DNA from: an uncultured Anaerotignum sp.
GTDB taxonomy: Bacteria > Bacillota > Clostridia > Lachnospirales > Anaerotignaceae
Length of the DNA stretch: 21,285 bases
Assembly: GCF_934277605.1 (NCBI RefSeq)
Contig: NZ_CAKQVD010000033.1
Coordinates: forward strand, 1 to 21,285
Direction: 5' to 3'
In this document: piece after piece, positions 1-7,283 of the stretch
How positions within the stretch are numbered: position 1 is the stretch's first letter
Layout: each line of letters begins with the position of its first letter
The notes under the pieces: generated by a model
Database searches by the model: none
Seen by the model: only the letters and a program-made list of their open reading frames with translations
Told to the model about the DNA's origin: nothing
Made by a program: the position numbers and the translations under genes

Positions 1-125
1 ATATATCTGAAATGCATTTCTGCAATTCATTCAAAAACCTTTCATTTTAGACTTGACTTTTAATAGTTAGTCTTTCCGATAAAAATAGGATGGACAGAAA
101 ATCGCAATTCCATACAAAAGTGGGC

Positions 126-155
126 TTGAGAGTGAATGGGGAATTATGTTAAAAT
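126..155 (+). promoter_or_regulatory. Probable promoter of the YigZ-family gene
   Basis: A -35-like TTGAGA lies at 126-131 and a TAAAAT -10 box at 150-155, separated by 18 bases, with TGT just before the -10 (extended -10 form). Transcription would start near 162, giving a leader of about 30 bases. Positions 1-125 hold no gene I can support; they are AT-rich and include a second TTGACT at 53-58 without a well-spaced -10 box. Confidence 0.5.
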
Positions 156-191
156 AAAAAGAAAAACGTATGATGAAAAAAGGGTGAACCT

Positions 192-851
192 ATGCTGAAA
201 AAATATAAAACCATATTGGCGCAAGCAGAGGCGGAGACGGTTGAGAAAAAATCCCGCTTTATTGCAACGGTGCGTCCGGTCAAAACAGAGGATGAGGCGA
301 AGGTCTTTATCGAGGAAATGAAAAAGAAATATTGGAATGCAACGCATAACGTGTTTGCATATCAGATTGGGGAGCGGAATGAGCTGCAGCGCTTCAGTGA
401 TGACGGCGAGCCGCAAGGAACCGCAGGAATGCCTGTGCTGAGTGTGCTGAAGGGCGAGGATGTGAAGGATACGGCGATTGTGGTTACCCGTTATTTCGGC
501 GGCACACTGCTGGGAACCGGCGGCTTGGTGCGTGCCTATGGCCACTGTGCAAAGGAAGGGCTTTTGGCGGCAGGCATTGCGGAGCTGGTGCTCTATCGGA
601 AATATTCCGTTGTGGCAGATTATACCGATTCCGGAAAGGTGCAATATGAAATTTTGCAGGATGGGCATGAGCTGTTTGATACCGTTTATACCGATAAGGT
701 GGAATTTATTGTTTTGGTAGAAACGGATGAGGCGGAGGACTTTGAAAAGAAAATGACGGAAATCTTCCGTGGCGCACAGCCGTTTACGCTCTTGGAGGAG
801 GTTTACGGTGTGTGGCAGGAGGGCGTGCTTTCTCTGCAAAACGGAAGCTGA
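192..851 (+). CDS. YigZ/IMPACT family protein (UPF0029 + DUF1949)
   Basis: A 219-residue protein of the YigZ (bacterial IMPACT-like) family, the usual length. The N-terminal UPF0029 domain shows the family signatures SDDGEPQGTAGMP (about residues 69-81) and VTRYFGGTLLGTGGLVRAY (about 98-116). The C-terminal ~80 residues form the DUF1949 ferredoxin-like domain. Known: eukaryotic IMPACT regulates the kinase GCN2; the bacterial role is unproven, with nucleic-acid or ribosome-associated functions proposed. The ATG at 192 follows AGGGTG and gives the normal family N-terminus. It appears to be a single-gene unit between its own promoter and the hairpin at 855-892. Family assignment is firm; function is not. 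Confidence 0.93.
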   Translation: MLKKYKTILAQAEAETVEKKSRFIATVRPVKTEDEAKVFIEEMKKKYWNATHNVFAYQIGERNELQRFSDDGEPQGTAGMPVLSVLKGEDVKDTAIVVTRYFGGTLLGTGGLVRAYGHCAKEGLLAAGIAELVLYRKYSVVADYTDSGKVQYEILQDGHELFDTVYTDKVEFIVLVETDEAEDFEKKMTEIFRGAQPFTLLEEVYGVWQEGVLSLQNGS

Positions 852-854
852 TGA

Positions 855-892
855 AAAAGCCCCTGTATTTCAAGTGAAATACAGGGGCTTTT
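855..892. terminator. Bidirectional terminator between convergent genes
   Basis: A perfect 14-bp stem AGCCCCTGTATTTC (858-871) pairs with 876-889 around the loop AAGT. A-T pairs extend it to 855-892, so it has a T-tract on both strands. It sits between the stop codons of the YigZ-family gene (plus) and the RNA helicase (minus, stop at 898) and would serve both. Confidence 0.9.
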
Positions 893-897
893 ATGTT

Positions 898-2523
898 TTA
901 TTTTCTCTTTTTCCCGTAGGCTTTTTCTTTCTTTGCAATTTCAATATGCACTTTTTTGCCCTTGATTTTTGCGTGCTTCATGCCATGCAGAATATCTCTG
1001 ACAAATTCATTCGGCACATCCACAAAGGTGTAATCATCAAAAATGGCAATTTCGCCCAAGGTCTTTCCGGGAACGCCGGCCTCGTTGGCAATCGCACCCA
1101 CGATATCCTTTGCACGAATCTTACTTCTTTTGCCGGCATTGATGAACAGACGAACCATTTTTTCGCCCTCGCCGCCGTAAAGCTCGGTGCCGCCCAGATT
1201 GATGTCATCCAGTGCGTCGATATCGTCTGCATTGATATCGGCAAGGTGGTTTTTCAAAAGAGCCGCCGCAATGTCGATGCTGGTGTAATCCTCCTCCATC
1301 AGACGATCAACCAAATGGATGTATTTTGTCAGATGGCCTTCTTCGATAATCCCCTTGATTTTTTCAAGGAAGATGTTTGTTTTCATTTCCTCCACATCGC
1401 TGAGGGTGGGCAGCTTTTGCTGTTGAATTTTTGTCTTGGTGTAGCGCATGATGTCCCGCAGCTTATAGATTTCCTTGCCGACACAGAAGGTAAACGCCTT
1501 GCCTGCCTTGCCTGCACGACCGGTACGCCCGATACGATGCACATAATATTCCTCATCCTGCGGCACATCATAGTTGAACACCACATCAATATCATCTACA
1601 TCAATTCCTCTGGCAGCAACGTCTGTCGCAACCAGAATTTCAATCGTGCCGTTGCGGAATTTCTGCATAACCTTATCCCGCTGTGCCTGCTTTAAGTCGC
1701 CATGCAGACCCTCCGCAAAATAGCCACGCCCCTGCAGCATTTCCACCAAATCATCCACACGCTTTTTGGTGTTGCAGAAAACCATTGCCAGCTTGGGATC
1801 ATAAACATCAATAATACGGCTGAGCGCATCCAGCTTTGTTTTTTCCTTTACGTCAAAATAATACTGCTCGATATTGGGAACAGTCAGCTCCTTGCGGACA
1901 ATCTTGACAAATTCGGGGTTTTTCTGGAAACGCTTTGTGATATCCAGAATTTCGGGGGAAAGCGTTGCGGAAAAGAGAAGTGTCTGATGCTCCTCTGGGA
2001 TTTTTACTAAAATGGTTTCGATATCCTCACGAAAGCCCATATCCAGCATTTCATCGGCTTCATCCAAAACCATCATCTGTACGGTTTCCGCCTTGATGGT
2101 TCTTCTTCTCATGTGGTCCATCACACGCCCGGGGGTGCCGATGACAACCTGTGCGCCCTTTTTCAAAGCGGCAATCTGTCTGTCGATGGGCTGACCGCCG
2201 TAAATAGGCAGCACACGAATGTTATCCTTATATTTCAGCAGCTTGCGAAATTCCTCGCTCACCTGAATGGCCAGTTCTCTGGTCGGGCAGAGAATCAAAG
2301 CCTGCAAGCGTCTGTCATCGGGATTGATTCGCTCCAAAAGAGGAATCCCGAAGGCTGCGGTTTTGCCTGTACCCGTCTGGGACTGCCCGATGATGTCCTT
2401 GCCGTCCAAAATAACGGGAATTGCCTGGCTCTGAATGGGGGTTGCCTCCTCAAAGCCCATATCCAATACGGCATGGCAAATCTCGTTGGAAATATTCATA
2501 TCTTCAAATCTTAAGTGTTCCAT
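898..2523 (-). CDS. deaD: DEAD-box ATP-dependent RNA helicase with DbpA-type RNA-binding domain
   Basis: A 541-residue DEAD-box helicase. Visible in order: Q motif (PIQSQAIP, ~29-36), Walker A GTGKT (51-55), PTRELA (80-85), TPGR (130-133), DEAD (154-157), SAT (185-187), the ATDVAARGID motif V (299-308) and HRIGRTGR motif VI (329-336). Residues ~455-530 match the DbpA-type RNA-binding domain (starting VRLFINAGKRSKIRAKD), followed by a basic tail. This architecture occurs in DeaD/CsdA and DbpA/YxiN, which remodel rRNA during ribosome assembly, often in the cold. I use deaD for the length and layout, but a YxiN-like role is possible. The ATG at 2523 is preferred over an in-frame codon 22 residues upstream because AAGGAAG lies 5 bases before it and the family begins about here. 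Confidence 0.93.
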   Translation of the reverse strand: MEHLRFEDMNISNEICHAVLDMGFEEATPIQSQAIPVILDGKDIIGQSQTGTGKTAAFGIPLLERINPDDRRLQALILCPTRELAIQVSEEFRKLLKYKDNIRVLPIYGGQPIDRQIAALKKGAQVVIGTPGRVMDHMRRRTIKAETVQMMVLDEADEMLDMGFREDIETILVKIPEEHQTLLFSATLSPEILDITKRFQKNPEFVKIVRKELTVPNIEQYYFDVKEKTKLDALSRIIDVYDPKLAMVFCNTKKRVDDLVEMLQGRGYFAEGLHGDLKQAQRDKVMQKFRNGTIEILVATDVAARGIDVDDIDVVFNYDVPQDEEYYVHRIGRTGRAGKAGKAFTFCVGKEIYKLRDIMRYTKTKIQQQKLPTLSDVEEMKTNIFLEKIKGIIEEGHLTKYIHLVDRLMEEDYTSIDIAAALLKNHLADINADDIDALDDINLGGTELYGGEGEKMVRLFINAGKRSKIRAKDIVGAIANEAGVPGKTLGEIAIFDDYTFVDVPNEFVRDILHGMKHAKIKGKKVHIEIAKKEKAYGKKRK

Positions 2524-2560
2524 GTTTTCTTCCTTTCTCAAATTCAAGCCATAGATTTTT

Positions 2561-2589
2561 ATAATAACAGGAAAAAGAGTGGATTGCAA
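2561..2589 (-). promoter_or_regulatory. Promoter of the RNA helicase
   Basis: On the minus strand, TTGCAA (plus positions 2584-2589) and TATTAT (2561-2566) are separated by exactly 17 bases. Transcription would start near 2554, about 30 bases before the ATG at 2523. It shares the short intergenic region with the MgtC-family promoter pointing the other way. Confidence 0.65.
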
Positions 2590-2642
2590 GCAGTTTTTAT
2601 TGATTTATCAAGCTTTTTCGGCTGTTTTCTGCCAAAGGTTTG

Positions 2643-2651
2643 TGCTATAAT
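2643..2651 (+). promoter_or_regulatory. Extended -10 promoter of the MgtC-family gene
   Basis: TGCTATAAT (2643-2651) is a perfect TATAAT with an extended TGn. No good -35 hexamer lies 17 bases upstream (the T-rich TGTTTT at 2623 is poor). The start would be near 2658, leaving a leader of under 20 bases that still carries the GGGGGGAGGA ribosome site. Confidence 0.55.
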
Positions 2652-2675
2652 AGGGAATACGAAGGGGGGAGGACG

Positions 2676-3359
2676 ATGGGACAGCTTTTGCATATACCCG
2701 AGGATGAACTGGAATATATGCTGCGGATTGTGATTGCGGCTGCTTGCGGCGGCATTATCGGCTTTGAACGTAGCCGTATGCGCAAGGAGGCAGGGCTGCG
2801 CACGCACATCATTGTTGCGGTGGGGGCTGCCTTGCTGATGATTGTTTCCAAATATGGCTTCGATGATATTTTGGATTTGCCGGGGATTCGTGTGGATGGC
2901 TCTCGTGTGGCGGCGAATGTCATCACAGGGATTTCCTTCTTGGGTGCAGGTGTCATTTTTGTGCGTGATGTTTCGATTAAAGGGCTGACAACGGCGGCAG
3001 GGCTGTGGTCTATGGCAGGGGTTGGGCTTGCCATCGGTGCAGGCATGTATACCGTCGGCATTTTTTCCACAGCCCTGATTATGCTGATTCAGGTGTTCGC
3101 ACACGGAAAGCTGCGCAGGCTGGATGGCCCTGTGAGAGATTCGTTCAGCATAACCTATGAAAATATGCCGGATGGCTTGGAACGGCTGAAGGAACAGCTC
3201 AAGAAGCGTAATATTTTCATTCATCACATCGAAATGGAGAAGAATGATGACGGAACGGTAAGGGTAACGCTTGATGTCAGCCGAGAACACGCCATAACCT
3301 GTACGGATTTGGCAGATATTTTTGTACAGGAGGATAAAATTAAGGCGTTTCGCTTGTAA
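2676..3359 (+). CDS. MgtC/SapB family membrane protein
   Basis: A 227-residue MgtC/SapB-family protein. Residues ~14-140 hold four to five hydrophobic helices with family signatures: GGIIGFERSR (25-34), AGLRTH (39-44), ITGISFLGAGVIF (83-95) and IKGLTTAAGLWSMAGVGLAIG (101-121). Residues ~150-227 form a soluble, ACT-like C-terminal domain, so this is a full two-domain member. Known: Salmonella MgtC is needed for growth in low magnesium and in macrophages and inhibits F-type ATPase; in free-living bacteria the role is uncertain and often linked to magnesium limitation. The ATG at 2676 is chosen over one at 2640 because GGGGGGAGGA sits 3-5 bases before it. No magnesium-responsive leader is visible. 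Monocistronic, ending at a clear terminator. Confidence 0.92.
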   Translation: MGQLLHIPEDELEYMLRIVIAAACGGIIGFERSRMRKEAGLRTHIIVAVGAALLMIVSKYGFDDILDLPGIRVDGSRVAANVITGISFLGAGVIFVRDVSIKGLTTAAGLWSMAGVGLAIGAGMYTVGIFSTALIMLIQVFAHGKLRRLDGPVRDSFSITYENMPDGLERLKEQLKKRNIFIHHIEMEKNDDGTVRVTLDVSREHAITCTDLADIFVQEDKIKAFRL

Positions 3360-3420
3360 GCCTCGTTTATTAAAGGAAAAAGAAAAAAGTAAAAAGAATA
3401 AAGGAAAAAGAAATCTGATA

Positions 3421-3447
3421 AAACCAAGTGCATTGCTTGGTTTTTTT
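3421..3447 (+). terminator. Rho-independent terminator after the MgtC-family gene
   Basis: AAACCAAG (3421-3428) pairs with CTTGGTTT (3436-3443) around a 7-base loop and runs into a T tract to about 3447. The preceding 3360-3420 is A/G-rich and holds no gene. Confidence 0.85.
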
Positions 3448-3469
3448 CTTTTGCCCGAAAGCCTTCCTT

Positions 3470-3498
3470 GTATACTTTCCCAAAACCCTGCCATACTA
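3470..3498 (+). promoter_or_regulatory. Sigma-G-type forespore promoter of spoVA
   Basis: GTATA (3470-3474) fits the sigma-G -35 consensus GHATR, and CATACTA (3492-3498) fits the -10 consensus CATnHTA, with a 17-base spacer. It lies 30 bases before the spoVAA start. In Bacillus subtilis the spoVA operon belongs to the sigma-G regulon, so sequence and context agree. Sigma-F recognises a similar -10, so it cannot be excluded from sequence alone. Confidence 0.75.
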
Positions 3499-3527
3499 AC
3501 CAAAACCGATGGGAAGGGCGGGGTGAG

Positions 3528-4142
3528 ATGGATATTTATATTAAGCCTGCGGAAAAGGTGCAGATTGTGGGAAAGAGAGAGGTGCTTCTACGGGATGTTG
3601 CAGAGGTGCTTGTGAGCGGACAAACGGCAGGCGAGGCAGAACGGCTTGCGGTGTTTCGGATTCCGGCGGAGCGGAAAGGGACATATCTTCTTTCTGCGGT
3701 GGATTTGATTCAGGTGCTGCATCAAAAATATCCCAATGCAGCCGTCAATCATCTTGGGGAGGCGGATATTTTGATTGAATATCTGCCGCAGGCGGAGCGG
3801 CGCAATCCCCTTTGGGTTTGGATAAAGGTGGCTTTCGTTTCCTTGGTGCTTTTTGTGGGTGCCTCCACAACGATTATGTGCTTTCATTCGGATACACAGC
3901 TGCCGCTGATTTTTGAAAATATGTATTATCTTTTTTTCGGGGAGAATCGGGAGGTACCAAGGCTGCTTTCCCTGCCATACAGCATTGGCTTGGGGCTTGG
4001 CATTATCGTTTTCTTCAATCATTTTTCAAAAATCAGCTTAACACAGGATCCCACCCCCATTGAAATCGAGATGACAACCTATGAAAAGGAAACCAACGCC
4101 AGTGTGATTGATTATCTGAATCGCCGCAAGGGAGGCGCATAG
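3528..4142 (+). CDS. spoVAA: Stage V sporulation protein AA
   Basis: A 204-residue SpoVAA homologue. Residues 1-~88 form a soluble N-terminal domain (starting MDIYIKPAEKVQIVG). Two membrane helices follow, roughly 92-115 and 147-167, then a polar tail. Family length is about 200. SpoVAA is one of the SpoVA proteins that take up Ca-dipicolinic acid into the forespore during sporulation and release it in germination, acting in the inner spore membrane; its exact role is unclear. The ATG at 3528 is used because GGGGTGAG lies just upstream and the SpoVAA N-terminus begins here; an ATG at 3468 would start inside the promoter. First gene of the operon; spoVAB starts one base after its stop. Confidence 0.93.
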   Translation: MDIYIKPAEKVQIVGKREVLLRDVAEVLVSGQTAGEAERLAVFRIPAERKGTYLLSAVDLIQVLHQKYPNAAVNHLGEADILIEYLPQAERRNPLWVWIKVAFVSLVLFVGASTTIMCFHSDTQLPLIFENMYYLFFGENREVPRLLSLPYSIGLGLGIIVFFNHFSKISLTQDPTPIEIEMTTYEKETNASVIDYLNRRKGGA

Positions 4143-4143
4143 G

Positions 4144-4566
4144 ATGAAAGGCCTCTTTCTGATTTTTTTGGGGCTTGCCTCCGGCTGTATGGTGGCGGCA
4201 GGCACCTTTGCCTTTATCGCCGCCATCGGCATTGTGCCGCGCATGGCAAAAAGGACGCAAACGCAGCGGTTTATCCGTGTCTATGAGGATGCCATTGTGC
4301 TTGGGGGGCTTTGGGGAACCACAGCAATGTTTACGGAATATCAGCTACCAGCAGTGCCGCTTTTGGTGGGTGCTTATGGGCTTTGCACAGGGATTTTCGT
4401 CGGGGTGCTTGCCATGGCATTGACAGAGGTGCTGAATGTGATTCCCATTTTGCTGCGGCGCACCCGCTTGACAAAGGGCTTGCCATGGCTGATTCTTGCC
4501 TTTGCCTTGGGAAAGGTGTGCGGCTCTTTGGCTTATTTTTTGGTGGATGGATTTTATGTATTATAA
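4144..4566 (+). CDS. spoVAB: Stage V sporulation protein AB
   Basis: A 140-residue, very hydrophobic protein matching SpoVAB in length and character. About four membrane helices can be seen: residues ~3-27, 46-62, 72-98 and 112-137. The ATG lies one base after the spoVAA stop with GGGAGG just upstream, implying translational coupling. SpoVAB is an integral membrane part of the SpoVA DPA transport apparatus in the spore inner membrane; no enzymatic motif is expected or seen. Assignment rests on hydrophobic pattern plus position between spoVAA and spoVAC. Confidence 0.9.
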   Translation: MKGLFLIFLGLASGCMVAAGTFAFIAAIGIVPRMAKRTQTQRFIRVYEDAIVLGGLWGTTAMFTEYQLPAVPLLVGAYGLCTGIFVGVLAMALTEVLNVIPILLRRTRLTKGLPWLILAFALGKVCGSLAYFLVDGFYVL

Positions 4567-4584
4567 TGGAAGGAAGTGGTTTGA

Positions 4585-5037
4585 TTGGATACATCCAAGC
4601 AGGCACAGCAAAAATATGACAGACTGGTGAAGCAGGCCTCGCCTAACAGCCCCATTTGGAAAAACTGCGTGAGGGCGTTTGCTTCGGGCGGCTTGATTTG
4701 TGCCTTCGGTCAGGCGTTGCTGATGCTTTATACGAAAAAGGGCATTTCCGAAACGGATGCGGCACTCTGGGTTTCCATCACGCTCATTGGCATTTCTGCG
4801 GTGCTGACAGCCTTAGGGATTTATGAAAAGCTGGGGAAATTCTGCGGTGCAGGCACGATTGTGCCAATTACGGGCTTTGCCAATTCCGTTGTTTCGCCTG
4901 CCATCGAGTTCAAAAAGGAGGGCATGGTGTTCGGCATGGCGGCAAAGATGTTCCTTGTGGCAGGGCCTGTCATTGTTTATGGCACGCTGACCTCCATGGC
5001 GGTTGGTCTGGTTTATTATTTGGTAAAGGTGGTATGA
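4585..5037 (+). CDS. spoVAC: Stage V sporulation protein AC (TTG start)
   Basis: A 150-residue SpoVAC/SpoVAEb-family membrane protein. After a polar N-terminus (~1-25) there are helices at ~28-48, 60-76, 87-105 and 120-147, with the family segment GAGTIVPITGFANSVVSP (~88-105). Known: Bacillus SpoVAC behaves as a mechanosensitive channel and is thought to help form the Ca-DPA pore. The only suitable start is TTG at 4585, 5 bases after GGAAGGAAGTGG, so initiation uses a non-ATG codon; this may tune stoichiometry. Its stop overlaps an ATG at 5034 in the spoVAD frame. It is a paralogue of the spoVAE gene downstream. Confidence 0.95.
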   Translation: MDTSKQAQQKYDRLVKQASPNSPIWKNCVRAFASGGLICAFGQALLMLYTKKGISETDAALWVSITLIGISAVLTALGIYEKLGKFCGAGTIVPITGFANSVVSPAIEFKKEGMVFGMAAKMFLVAGPVIVYGTLTSMAVGLVYYLVKVV

Positions 5038-5039
5038 GG

Positions 5040-6068
5040 ATGAGCAAGAAAATCGGCAAGCAAACAGTCCGTCTTGCAGAGGGGGTTGCAATTCTTTCTG
5101 CGGCGGCAACCGTTGGCCCAAAGGAAGCGGAAGGCCCCTTGGGGAAATATTTTGACCAAAGGGCAGAGGATGCCCTCTTTGGCGAAAGCACATGGGAGAG
5201 GGCGGAAAGCAAATTTGTGGAGAAAAACATGGATTTGGCACTGCAAAAGGCAAACCTCAAGGCGAAGGATATCGATTATATTCTTTGCGGCGATTTGCTG
5301 AACCAATGCACCGGCTCAACCTTTGGGATTCAGCAGTTGGGGATTTCCTTTTTTGGCTTATTCGGTGCCTGCTCCACCATGGGAGAGGCAATGAGCCTTG
5401 GTGCCATGCTGATTGACGGCGGCTTTGCAAATTACACCTTAGCAGGTGCCTCCAGTCATTTTTGTGCGGCGGAAAAGCAGTTTCGTTTTCCCTTGCCGCT
5501 CGGCACACAGCGTCCGCCCACAGCAACATGGACGGTTACGGGGGATGGTGCGGTGGTTTTGGCAAGAAAGGGCAATGCCCCTAAGATTACGGAGATTACA
5601 ACGGGGAAAATTGTGGATATGGGTGTGACGGATGTAAATAACATGGGGGCGGCCATGGCACCTGCGGCGGCAGATTTGCTGCAAACACATTTTGCGGATA
5701 CAGGCAGAACCCCGCAGGATTATGATGTGATTGCAACCGGGGACTTGGGTGTTGTCGGCAAAAAATTGGTAACAGAGCTTTTGGCAGAGGCCGGCTATGA
5801 AATGGACAGCCGCTATACCGATTGCGGCATTGAAATTTTCGATAACAAGACACAGGATACCCATGCAGGCGGCAGTGGGTGTGCCTGCTCTGCGGTAACC
5901 TTTTGTGCGTATTTTTATCCGAAGCTTCTTTCGGGCGAAATTCAGCGGATGCTTTTCATTCCCACAGGGGCATTGATGAGCCAAACCTCCGCACAGCAGG
6001 GGCAGTCCATCCCCGGCATTGCACATGGCCTTGTGATTGAGGGCTGCAAAAGGGAGGCGAGCAAATGA
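5040..6068 (+). CDS. spoVAD: Stage V sporulation protein AD (DPA-binding)
   Basis: A 342-residue SpoVAD, the usual length. It has a thiolase-like fold: GDLLNQ (84-89), GACSTMGEA (109-117, with the cysteine at the thiolase nucleophile position), AGASSHFCAAEKQFR (135-149) and the glycine-rich HAGGSGCACSA (275-285). Known: SpoVAD binds Ca-DPA directly and is the soluble subunit of the SpoVA machinery, on the spore inner membrane surface; it is not thought to be a working thiolase. Two starts are possible: ATG 5034, whose last two bases begin the spoVAC stop, and ATG 5040. I prefer 5040 because AGGTGG ends 7 bases upstream and MSKKIGKQT fits the family start. It ends in an ATGA overlap with spoVAE. 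Confidence 0.95.
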   Translation: MSKKIGKQTVRLAEGVAILSAAATVGPKEAEGPLGKYFDQRAEDALFGESTWERAESKFVEKNMDLALQKANLKAKDIDYILCGDLLNQCTGSTFGIQQLGISFFGLFGACSTMGEAMSLGAMLIDGGFANYTLAGASSHFCAAEKQFRFPLPLGTQRPPTATWTVTGDGAVVLARKGNAPKITEITTGKIVDMGVTDVNNMGAAMAPAAADLLQTHFADTGRTPQDYDVIATGDLGVVGKKLVTELLAEAGYEMDSRYTDCGIEIFDNKTQDTHAGGSGCACSAVTFCAYFYPKLLSGEIQRMLFIPTGALMSQTSAQQGQSIPGIAHGLVIEGCKREASK

Positions 6069-6421
6069 CGGAGCTTTTGAAGGCATTTTTGGTGGGGGGC
6101 TTGCTTTGCGTCATCGGACAGATTTTGATTGATAAAACAAAGCTGATGTCCGGCAGGATTTTGGTGCTGTATGTTTGCGTGGGGTGCATCCTCGGCGGCT
6201 TGGGACTGTATCAAGGGCTGGAGGCATTCGGCGGCGCAGGGGCAACTATTCCCCTGACGGGCTTTGGCTTTCGCTTGGCAGAAGGCGTGATGAAGGAGGT
6301 TAGGCACGCAGGGCTTTTGGGAATTTTCACAGGAGGCATAAAGGCTGCGGCGGCAGGCATAACGGCGGCAAGCTTTTTTGCGTTTTTCGCCGCACTGCTT
6401 GCCAATCCAAAAGAAAAATGA
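6065..6421 (+). CDS. spoVAE: Stage V sporulation protein AE (SpoVAEb type)
   Basis: A 118-residue membrane protein of the SpoVAC/SpoVAEb family, starting in an ATGA overlap with the spoVAD stop. Helices lie at ~5-20, 30-52, 58-75 and 88-112. Its segment GAGATIPLTGFGFRLAEG parallels the SpoVAC segment starting GAGTIVPITGF, which shows the paralogy. Known: part of the membrane core that moves DPA across the spore inner membrane. It is the last spoVA gene here: the Bacillus genes AEa and AF are not present downstream. No clear rho-independent terminator follows; the next 180 bases hold only the promoter of the next gene. Confidence 0.94.
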   Translation: MTELLKAFLVGGLLCVIGQILIDKTKLMSGRILVLYVCVGCILGGLGLYQGLEAFGGAGATIPLTGFGFRLAEGVMKEVRHAGLLGIFTGGIKAAAAGITAASFFAFFAALLANPKEK

Positions 6422-6554
6422 TTTCTGTTCAAAAATCGGAAATTTTGCAGAAATGCCTGTGAAAATGGCAAGAAACAAGCATTCCTTTCTGAAAAATTGC
6501 TAAAAAATTCCATTCAATTTTATGTATAATTCAATATACTTTTTAAAAAAGACG

Positions 6555-6563
6555 TGATATAAT
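6555..6563 (+). promoter_or_regulatory. Extended -10 promoter of the first HD-domain gene
   Basis: TGATATAAT (6555-6563) is a perfect TATAAT with an extended TGn. The -35 region (near 6535) is AT-rich but not TTGACA-like. The start would be near 6570, about 33 bases before the ATG. An extra TATAAT at 6525-6530 lacks a properly spaced partner. Confidence 0.5.
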
Positions 6564-6602
6564 AGGGGTAACAAATAAATAAGAGAAAAGGAAGTGGAGC
6601 CC

Positions 6603-7142
6603 ATGCACAGCGCTATTGGGTCCCGCAAGGATTTCAATAACTTGGATGAAGATCAGTTGTTGGCGGAGTATAAGGCGTGTCTGGAAGGTCTTCTGGAGCA
6701 CGAGCAGGTTCTCAAGCTGGACCTGCATACACAGCATTGCAATACAAGCAGACTTCAGCATAGTATAAATGTATCCTATTACAGCTTTCTGATTTGCTAC
6801 AAGATGGGTTGGGATTATCATTCCGCAGCCAGAGCAGGGTTACTGCATGATTTATATTTTTATGATTGGCGGGTAAAGAAATATATTCGTTCCAGCCATT
6901 CCTCTTGGCATCCTCGCATTGCACTTTTGAATGCGCAGAAAATCACGAAGCTGAATAAGGTTGAAATGGACGCGATTAGAAAGCATATGTGGCCTTGTAC
7001 ACCGGTTCCGCCCCGTTATATCGAATCCTATGTTGTAACCTTCGTGGATAAGCTTTGTGCCGTTTGTGAATTTGCGGAACGCAGTTATGCACAGACAGCA
7101 GAAAAGGTCGCACGGAAATTCAGAAGAAGCTTTGCTTCTTAA
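6603..7142 (+). CDS. HD-domain phosphohydrolase-like protein
   Basis: A 179-residue protein with an HD metal-dependent hydrolase core: a histidine in RLQHSINVSY (H53), the doublet HD in GLLHDLYFYDW (H82-D83), a later histidine in SWHPR (H103) and an aspartate in TFVDK (D149). These fit the H...HD...D metal ligands, so catalysis is plausible; substrate is unknown (the superfamily cleaves nucleotides and phosphoesters). Residues ~10-40 form a polar helical lead-in; the C-terminus is strongly basic. ATG 6603 is preferred over GTG 6594 because AAGGAAG lies 8 bases before it. It has its own promoter and terminator, though read-through from spoVA is possible. I recognise the family, not a named gene. 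Confidence 0.85.
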   Translation: MHSAIGSRKDFNNLDEDQLLAEYKACLEGLLEHEQVLKLDLHTQHCNTSRLQHSINVSYYSFLICYKMGWDYHSAARAGLLHDLYFYDWRVKKYIRSSHSSWHPRIALLNAQKITKLNKVEMDAIRKHMWPCTPVPPRYIESYVVTFVDKLCAVCEFAERSYAQTAEKVARKFRRSFAS

Positions 7143-7214
7143 TCCTTGCCGGGACGTATTCGGACTGAACCTTGCAAACAGTATGAAGAATTGAATAAAA
7201 ATGGATAAAAAACG

Positions 7215-7246
7215 AACTCCTCCGTATTTATTGCGGAGGAGTTTTT
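7215..7246 (+). terminator. Terminator after the first HD-domain gene
   Basis: AACTCCTCCG (7215-7224) pairs perfectly with CGGAGGAGTT (7234-7243) around a 9-base loop, followed by T residues. The opposite strand has only a short T-run (AAAAAA at 7207-7212 on plus), so it may weakly serve luxS as well. Confidence 0.88.
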
Positions 7247-7283
7247 GTGTTTATAAAAAAGCAGGAAGGCCAAACGCTGTGGC

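Noticed and set aside
2559..3503. 314-codon minus-strand frame opposite the MgtC-family gene
   Set aside because: It would run through the terminator at 3421-3447 and both promoters; composition is antisense-like.
5034..5039. ATG 5034 as the spoVAD start
   Set aside because: The ribosome site AGGTGG would lie one base away; ATG 5040 has normal spacing and a better family N-terminus.
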